DNA of 11,260 nt from Draconibacterium orientale (lineage in GTDB: Bacteria > Bacteroidota > Bacteroidia > Bacteroidales > UBA12170). A program made the position numbers and the translations under genes. Where the stretch lies: NCBI GenBank assembly GCA_020718315.1, contig DYSK01000072.1, positions 1-11,260 on the forward strand, written 5' to 3'. The notes under the pieces were generated by a model. That model did not search any database and was not told the origin of the DNA. It saw only the letters and a program-made list of their open reading frames with translations. This document shows positions 7,070-11,260 of this stretch, piece after piece. Numbering within the stretch: position 1 is the stretch's first letter; each line of letters opens with the position of its first letter.

Positions 7070-7097
7070 TTGCTTTCCTTAGTCTTTAATAAATTTG
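7070..7097 (+). promoter_or_regulatory. Possible promoter of the ModE-like regulator
   Basis: TAAATTTG at 7090-7097 fits TAnnTTTG, and TTG at 7070-7072 lies 17 bases upstream, slightly shorter than the 19-base optimum. The ATG at 7119 would have a leader of about 15 nt. No terminator is seen between the permease stop and this site, so read-through from upp is also possible. Confidence 0.45.
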
Positions 7098-7118
7098 ACG
7101 ACTTAAACACATAGAGCC

Positions 7119-7496
7119 ATGGATCCAAAACAGGAATTTGCCTACGAATCAATCCATTTGAATTATAAATTCTGGCTTTCGGATAAGCAAGGAGAAGGAA
7201 TAATGGGCGATGGAAAATGGCTAATTCTTCAAAAAATTGAAGAAACAGGATCTTTGATGGCGGCTACAGAAGCCCTTGGCATCACTTATCGCAAAACATG
7301 GGGCGATCTAAAAAAAATAGAAAAAGCGTTGGGTTTTGAATTGCTTGAGAAACACCGCGGAGGAAAAGATGGCGGACAATCCGTTTTAACCGAAAAAGGG
7401 AAAAAACTCGTTCAAGCATTCAGTCAATTTCATAGTCGTATCGAAAAAGACATTCAAATAGCTTTTGATGCATTCATAAAAGAAACAGACCTTTAG
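7119..7496 (+). CDS. ModE-type winged helix-turn-helix regulator lacking molbindin domains
   Basis: This 125-residue DNA-binding protein corresponds to the N-terminal domain of the molybdate regulator ModE. Residues about 29-75 contain the helix-turn-helix (ILQKIEETGSLMAATEALGI and TYRKTWGDLKKIEKALG), in which GSLMAATEALGITYRKTW is the characteristic ModE/LysR-like pattern. The wing follows with the glycine-rich GGKDGGQSVLTEKGKKL at 81-97. E. coli ModE is about 260 residues and carries two C-terminal TOBE (molbindin) domains that bind molybdate. Those are absent here: after residue 100 there is only a short helix. It therefore probably senses metal in another way or needs a partner. The frame ends one base before the convergent NifX-domain gene. 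Stand-alone ModE-like HTH proteins are common. The regulated promoter is unknown, and the neighbouring cofactor-type genes are the natural guess. Confidence 0.85.
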   Translation: MDPKQEFAYESIHLNYKFWLSDKQGEGIMGDGKWLILQKIEETGSLMAATEALGITYRKTWGDLKKIEKALGFELLEKHRGGKDGGQSVLTEKGKKLVQAFSQFHSRIEKDIQIAFDAFIKETDL

Positions 7497-7497
7497 A

Positions 7498-7848
7498 TCA
7501 AATTTCAGGATGCGCAGCCGGATTTTTGGCAAATGAAGTGGCCACACATTGTATTTGGTTCTCTTGCGTTTTGAAAAGAGAAATTTTAGCAGCAGAAAAA
7601 TCGTCTTTCAGATGTTTGCCGGCCATTTTCACCAGAAGCGCATCGCAATCATTCACTGCTAAAACCATATCCCGATGATTGTGTGCGGAATCCTTGTCGT
7701 TTTCATGTTCTTCGTGCTTGTGAGGATTTTCGCGAAATTCAACAAAAATTGATTTTTTGCTGTCAATTTCGTAGATAGCAAATAATTTGGCTTGTCCGGT
7801 TCTGGGAAAAATCGTCTCGCGGTCGTTTGTAGGGATGGCTATTCGCAT
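7498..7848 (-). CDS. NifX/NifB C-terminal domain (dinitrogenase iron-molybdenum cofactor family) protein
   Basis: This 116-residue protein matches small stand-alone members of the dinitrogenase Fe-Mo cofactor biosynthesis family (ribonuclease H-like fold), which bind Fe-S or Fe-Mo type clusters in nitrogenase systems but are widespread in non-fixers with unknown roles. Signs are the N-terminal strand MRIAIPTNDRETIFPRTGQA (1-20), the strand KLFAIYEID (21-29), and the central segment DMVLAVNDCDALLVKMAGKH (60-79). Between them lies a His/acidic loop (residues 42-58: PHKHEEHENDKDSAHNH), longer than in minimal members and a plausible metal-binding site. The start is set at ATG 7848 because MRIAIPTND is the family's usual N-terminus. 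An in-frame ATG at 7887 would add 13 unrelated residues and overlap a promoter-like box. It converges tail-to-tail with the ModE-like gene. No nif genes are present, so nitrogen fixation is not implied. Confidence 0.8.
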   Translation of the reverse strand: MRIAIPTNDRETIFPRTGQAKLFAIYEIDSKKSIFVEFRENPHKHEEHENDKDSAHNHRDMVLAVNDCDALLVKMAGKHLKDDFSAAKISLFKTQENQIQCVATSFAKNPAAHPEI

Positions 7849-7866
7849 AAGAATTTGATTTATGGG

Positions 7867-7874
7867 CAAAGATA
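7867..7874 (-). promoter_or_regulatory. -7 promoter box of the NifX-domain gene (TATCTTTG)
   Basis: The minus strand reads TATCTTTG 18 bases upstream of the ATG at 7848, giving a leader of about 13 nt. No clear -33 TTG is visible. Its position supports the 7848 start over the upstream ATG at 7887 and suggests this gene can be transcribed independently of the E1-like gene 73 bp upstream. Confidence 0.5.
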
Positions 7875-7921
7875 AAGTTAAGTACACTATGGATTAAAAA
7901 AATCATTCCAAATACCTATAT

Positions 7922-8599
7922 TTAGGTAAGCGGAAAGAGTTCAAATTGATTTTTTTTCAGGTTAATAATCATCAATTTGTTTAAAAGCAACAAATCGTGC
8001 CTGTTCGAAATGTATTTTGTTGCTTCAGAAACTTGCATGGAAGCAACGATAGTAACGATTGGCGGAAACACACTTTTTATCTCGTTTTCTTCCTGGTCGC
8101 CCTCAACACCAAAGGTATCTTGATAATTCGGCGTTTTTCCAGGCAGAAGTGTGGTAACTTGTCCCATCTCCATAAACACACTTCCATGAATTATCGGGAC
8201 TCCGTGCTCAAAAAACAAATAATCCAAACTTAGTCGCGAATCAAAATTATCTAAACAGTCGATCACCAAGTCCACCTCCGGAACAATTGACAACTTTTCC
8301 AGTCTTTCGGCAAAGCCAATCAAATTGAGAGTGGGATTGATAAGTTTGAGTTCACTCAGAGCAGCTTCGGTCTTCTTTTTCCCAATATCGTTTGTTTTAT
8401 AAAGCAGTTGCCGGTTCAAATCAGGCAAATCTACTCGGGCGGCATCCCAAAAATAAATCGTCCCAAAGCCAATACGTGCCAGCAATTGCAATACTGTGCT
8501 TCCCAATCCACCACTGCCTGCCACTGCAATTTTTGCGTTCCGAATGAGTTCAAACTCTTCTTTCGAAAATAAAGAAATATGACGGTCGTAAATATTCAT
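7922..8599 (-). CDS. ThiF/MoeB/HesA-family E1-like adenylating enzyme without zinc or catalytic cysteines
   Basis: Enzymes of this family adenylate the C-terminal glycine of ubiquitin-like sulfur carriers (ThiS, MoaD) or related substrates. The 225-residue product has the nucleotide-binding GSGGLGS 28-34, the acidic turn after the second strand (WDAARVDLPDLNRQ 51-64, with the LNRQ arginine finger at 61-64), the lysines GKKKTEAAL 73-81 and the ATP-site DCLDNFDSR 114-122. In MoeB and ThiF a CxxC zinc pair and a catalytic cysteine follow. Here the matching stretch reads GKTPNYQDTFG (154-164) and KSVFPPIVTIVASMQVSEATKYI-like (175-197), and the only cysteine in the protein is Cys115. It may therefore adenylate without forming a thioester, or use another acceptor, as in some HesA/TcdA-like relatives. 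Its ATG is one base after the DUF4139 gene's stop, so they are probably co-transcribed. Confidence 0.88.
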   Translation of the reverse strand: MNIYDRHISLFSKEEFELIRNAKIAVAGSGGLGSTVLQLLARIGFGTIYFWDAARVDLPDLNRQLLYKTNDIGKKKTEAALSELKLINPTLNLIGFAERLEKLSIVPEVDLVIDCLDNFDSRLSLDYLFFEHGVPIIHGSVFMEMGQVTTLLPGKTPNYQDTFGVEGDQEENEIKSVFPPIVTIVASMQVSEATKYISNRHDLLLLNKLMIINLKKNQFELFPLT

Positions 8600-8600
8600 C

Positions 8601-10481
8601 TTAATTGAAAATCAAAGTGTGGTCTTTCGGATATTTGAGCGTGTATTTTACCTCCATCGTTTTGGTTTCGAGTGGAGCCAATCGTAGTTCCCATTTCAAT
8701 TCTCCATTTGCTTTGTTGTATTTTGCGCCGCTTAATTTCTGAATACTCAATTCAATTTCTTCAAGCGTTGGCACTGGAATTTGGTCGAGCAAAACAAGAT
8801 TGATCGCCTGTTTTTTATTGTTTTTGACCTGGATAGTCCACGCTCTGGATTCTTCTTTTTTGTTGCCGATAAATTGTTTGCTCGAAAAATCTTTCTGCAT
8901 TTCGCGTTTTATTTGAACGTTTTTGTCGCGGCCTAATGAAATTTTGAGCGTATCGCCGGCATCACGCACATCGAGCAATGATTTTCCAATATAGGTATCT
9001 TCAAAAAAGACATTCGCTTCGGCTTCCATCAAATTCAATTTTTCCCAATTCGTAATCGAAGCAGTCAAAAATGCATCGGGATCAATTTTAGGAATACAGA
9101 AATATTGAAAATCGGCAGGTAATTTCATTTCTTGCATCACAACTACTTGAGTTTTATTGTCGGATTTCAAACTGTATGGTTTCTCCAGTTGAAAAGCAAA
9201 ACCGGTTTGGTTTTTAACTTGAATAGTGGGCGGAGGCATTGCGCTCACTAGGTTGTTTGTTGTGGGGGCGACCATTCCACGCATTTGCATCTCGGTTCCT
9301 CTCATTTCGGCTGATTTTTCAAAACGAAAATCGGCCGCCGGTGCTATTTCTTCTAAATACATTGTTTCTGAAACCAGTCGGAAATTGATATAGGGATTGT
9401 CAATAAAGCGTTCCGCAGTTTTCATTCCAATAAAACTGCAAACCAAATTGCCACCGTTGGCGGGCACTGCAATGGAATAATTTCCATCCAGATCGCTAAT
9501 TGTTCCAATGCTCGATCCTTGAATCAGAATATTTGCTCCGGCGATTGCTTGGTTGTTTTGATCCACAACGCGACCGCTTACCGTATTGAATTTTTTGGTA
9601 TATTGTGGAGGAAAGGAACCGTAATTTAGATAGTAAGGAATGAGTTCTGGAGCTATTCCGCCACTTTTTGGATTGGAGGAAGAAAAGCTGATTTTTACAT
9701 TCGTCCAATCTTCTTTCGTGTCTTGATGAACATTGGCTTTGTATGCTATTTCGAGTGGTTGGTCTATGCTTTTTGCACGTACATCGTAGGAAGGAAACCA
9801 ACCGGCATTTTCTACAATATAGTTTAGATTGAAGAAAGCCTGATGGGCTTTGGTCGCTTCTACTTTTACCCAAATTTCGCCGCTTGGAAAATGGGTGTCG
9901 GATGTGAGCGTGGCAATTTGTTTTTGCATATCGTTTCTTTGTCTTTCCAATTGTTGCACTGTTTCGCTGCGCTCAATTTCCTTGAATTTTAGTGCACTCA
10001 TTTTATCGGAATAAAAAACAGCCGCTTCTTTTAGATTGGCAACGGTAAGTTGCTCGTTTTTTCCACCTATCAATCGGTTGTCTTTCAGAAAATCAAACTC
10101 TTCTTTCAAAATCGCCAAATGGGTTTTTTCGATACGGATTTTATCTTCCAGACTTTTTAATTTTTGTTCCAGACTTTTTATTTGTTCCGATTTTTTTTCT
10201 TCGTTGAGGTAATTTTTCTGAAAATTAAGTGCCAACACATTCAAATCGCCATCTGCTTTCAGTTGAATGCTTTTTGCATCGATAAAAGGCGACAATCCTT
10301 TAAATTTCAGCAAATTAGTTCCGGCACTCATCTCAATCGTTTTTTGCCGGTTTATTTGAGCACCGTCCATAAAAACAATGACTTCATCAATTTGAGTTGC
10401 GATTTCTTTTTCGATTAGTTCTTGCGCTTGAGACAGCAAAGAGAACAGTGAAAACAGGAAAAATAAGCTAATTTTTTTCAT
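8601..10481 (-). CDS. Secreted DUF4139 (mucoidy-inhibitor-A-like) protein with inserted carboxypeptidase-regulatory-like domain
   Basis: This 626-residue exported protein starts with a signal peptide, MKKISLFFLFSLFSLLSQAQ, with cleavage expected near residue 20. Residues about 33-90 form the N-terminal DUF4140-like domain (VIVFMDGAQINRQKTIEMSAGTN region). Residues about 92-195 are a charged, heptad-like coiled coil. From about 202 comes the DUF4139 beta-rich domain (WVKVEATKAHQAFFNLNYIVENAGWFPSYDVRA region, ending KTMEVKYTLKYPKDHTLIFN). It is split by a carboxypeptidase D regulatory-like beta-sandwich at about 301-375 (VSGRVVDQNNQAIAGANILI, then SDLDGNYSIAVP). The family's biochemical role is unknown; its name comes from an effect on mucoidy in Pseudomonas. 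It probably sits in the periplasm or at the outer membrane. I see no exact TAnnTTTG box in the 136-base upstream gap, only the near match AAATTTTG (10509-10502). Confidence 0.85.
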   Translation of the reverse strand: MKKISLFFLFSLFSLLSQAQELIEKEIATQIDEVIVFMDGAQINRQKTIEMSAGTNLLKFKGLSPFIDAKSIQLKADGDLNVLALNFQKNYLNEEKKSEQIKSLEQKLKSLEDKIRIEKTHLAILKEEFDFLKDNRLIGGKNEQLTVANLKEAAVFYSDKMSALKFKEIERSETVQQLERQRNDMQKQIATLTSDTHFPSGEIWVKVEATKAHQAFFNLNYIVENAGWFPSYDVRAKSIDQPLEIAYKANVHQDTKEDWTNVKISFSSSNPKSGGIAPELIPYYLNYGSFPPQYTKKFNTVSGRVVDQNNQAIAGANILIQGSSIGTISDLDGNYSIAVPANGGNLVCSFIGMKTAERFIDNPYINFRLVSETMYLEEIAPAADFRFEKSAEMRGTEMQMRGMVAPTTNNLVSAMPPPTIQVKNQTGFAFQLEKPYSLKSDNKTQVVVMQEMKLPADFQYFCIPKIDPDAFLTASITNWEKLNLMEAEANVFFEDTYIGKSLLDVRDAGDTLKISLGRDKNVQIKREMQKDFSSKQFIGNKKEESRAWTIQVKNNKKQAINLVLLDQIPVPTLEEIELSIQKLSGAKYNKANGELKWELRLAPLETKTMEVKYTLKYPKDHTLIFN

Positions 10482-10569
10482 ACGAAGCTAGAATTAACAA
10501 ACAAAATTTTTGATTCGAATAGTATCGATAAATATAACGAAAAGCGAGATTATCAAGTACATTTCATTT

Positions 10570-10601
10570 AAAATAAAAATGCCTTCCAAAATCGGAAGGC
10601 A
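10570..10601 (-). terminator. Intrinsic terminator of the M20 peptidase gene
   Basis: TGCCTTCC (10580-10587) and GGAAGGCA (10594-10601) form a perfect 8-bp stem with a 6-base loop. On the minus strand it is followed immediately by TTTTTATTTT (10579-10570). It lies 16 bases after the peptidase stop codon, as expected for a strong rho-independent terminator, and separates that gene from the DUF4139 gene. Confidence 0.85.
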
Positions 10602-10617
10602 AATTCATTTCGTGGTT

Positions 10618-11260
10618 TTATTTTTTCAGCTCTGCATAATGTTTGTAGAAATGAACCAGCGATTCTATTCCGTTGTAAAACTGCTCCAATGGAAAATTTT
10701 CGTTTGGCGAATGGATGGCATCCGATTCCAAACCAAATCCCATCAGCACAGATTTAATGCCTAGAATTTCCTCGAAAGTGGAAACAATTGGAATGCTACC
10801 GCCACTCCTATATGGAACAGGTCTTGTGCCGTAGGTATCAATCAAGGCTTTTTCGGCTGCTTGATAAGCGGGCAAATCGATTGGACATACATAACCTTGT
10901 CCGCCATGATGGGGCTTTACCGTTACTTTCACACTTTTTGGCGCAATACTTTCAAAATGGTCTTTGAATAGTTTGGAGATTTTTCTATGGTCTTGGTGAG
11001 GAACCAAACGAGCACTTATTTTGGCAAATGCTTTTGATGGAAGCACTGTTTTGGCGCCTTCGCCGGTATATCCACCCCAAATACCACACACATCAAAACT
11101 GGGACGTATTCCCGTACGTTCGGTTGTGGTATAGCCTTTTTCGCCCGAAATTTCTTCTATGTCGATGGCATTTTTATATTTTTCCAGATTAAAAGGGGCT
11201 CTGCCCAAAAGTTCTCTTTCTTCGTCCGAAACTTCGAGAACGTCGTTGTAAAATCCAGGA
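10618..11260 (-). CDS. M20-family metallopeptidase (dipeptidase-like), C-terminal half, cut by window edge
   Basis: The visible 213 residues are the C-terminal part of a zinc-dependent M20 peptidase of the CNDP/dipeptidase type, cytosolic enzymes cleaving short peptides. The frame runs in from the window edge (PGFYNDVLEVSDEERELLG...), so no start codon is present. It includes the small dimerisation domain (SFDVCGIWGGYTGEGAKTVL, KISARLVPHQDHRKI), the return to the catalytic domain with YRSGGSIPIVSTFEEILG, and GFGLESDAIHSPNENF, whose histidine (fragment residue 182) is the usual last zinc ligand. Full-length relatives are about 450-460 residues, so roughly 240 residues including the first metal ligands are missing outside the window. 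A clear terminator follows the stop codon. No frameshift is seen. Confidence 0.92.
   Translation of the reverse strand, partial: PGFYNDVLEVSDEERELLGRAPFNLEKYKNAIDIEEISGEKGYTTTERTGIRPSFDVCGIWGGYTGEGAKTVLPSKAFAKISARLVPHQDHRKISKLFKDHFESIAPKSVKVTVKPHHGGQGYVCPIDLPAYQAAEKALIDTYGTRPVPYRSGGSIPIVSTFEEILGIKSVLMGFGLESDAIHSPNENFPLEQFYNGIESLVHFYKHYAELKK

Noticed and set aside
7913..7928. TACCTA-TATT-TAGGTA hairpin at the end of the E1-like gene
   Set aside because: The stem is only 6 AT-rich base pairs and the T-run on the minus strand begins several bases away, so it is too weak to call a terminator.
10510..10764. Plus-strand 84-codon frame across the terminator and the end of the M20 peptidase gene
   Set aside because: It overlaps a strong opposite-strand terminator and the conserved C-terminus of the peptidase, and has no supporting promoter or family features.

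Overview
The window looks like chromosomal DNA of a member of the Bacteroidota, possibly a Flavobacteriales-like lineage. The evidence is AT-rich coding DNA, start codons mostly without Shine-Dalgarno sequences, several TAnnTTTG-type -7 promoter boxes typical of the phylum (one with a TTTG -33 element 19 nt upstream), and protein types common there: a DUF4139 protein with a carboxypeptidase-like beta-sandwich insert, a large divergent polysaccharide deacetylase and a BioF2/FemAB-like acetyltransferase. I see no insertion sequence, prophage, CRISPR array, tRNA or rRNA. Most of the window is ordinary core and accessory chromosome.

Layout. Positions 1-2316 (minus strand) hold the first 388 codons of uvrB, cut by the window edge, and upstream of it a membrane-anchored endonuclease/exonuclease/phosphatase (EEP) protein. 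Positions 2317-2769 are a 453-base gap. On the minus strand it holds a good -7 box followed about 90-110 nt later by a perfect 9-bp hairpin with a U-rich tail, so it is a candidate small RNA or attenuated leader. At its other end is a textbook promoter for the plus-strand genes. Positions 2770-5027 (plus) are a translationally coupled pair, a NodB-like polysaccharide deacetylase and a GNAT/FemAB-like acetyltransferase, probably acting on cell-envelope glycans or lipids. Positions 5149-7051 (plus) are upp (uracil salvage) followed after one base by an FtsX/MacB-type ABC permease. A 10-bp inverted repeat lies just before the upp -7 box.

Positions 7119-7496 (plus) encode a small ModE-type winged-helix protein. 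It converges, with one base between stop codons, on a minus-strand NifX/NifB-domain protein (7498-7848). Behind that, also on the minus strand, are a ThiF/MoeB/HesA-like E1 enzyme (7922-8599) that lacks the usual zinc and catalytic cysteines, and a secreted DUF4139 protein (8601-10481) one base upstream of it. The last gene (10618-11260, minus) is the C-terminal half of an M20 family metallopeptidase, followed by a clear intrinsic terminator.

How they fit together. The ModE-like regulator, NifX-domain protein and E1-like protein all belong to families linked to molybdenum/tungsten or metal-cofactor and sulfur-carrier chemistry. Their adjacency suggests, but does not prove, a small metal-cofactor locus. 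No cofactor enzyme, transporter or MoaD/ThiS partner is visible here. No single clearly new system stands out. The best leads are the putative small RNA, the cysteine-depleted E1 protein and the ModE/NifX/E1 neighbourhood.
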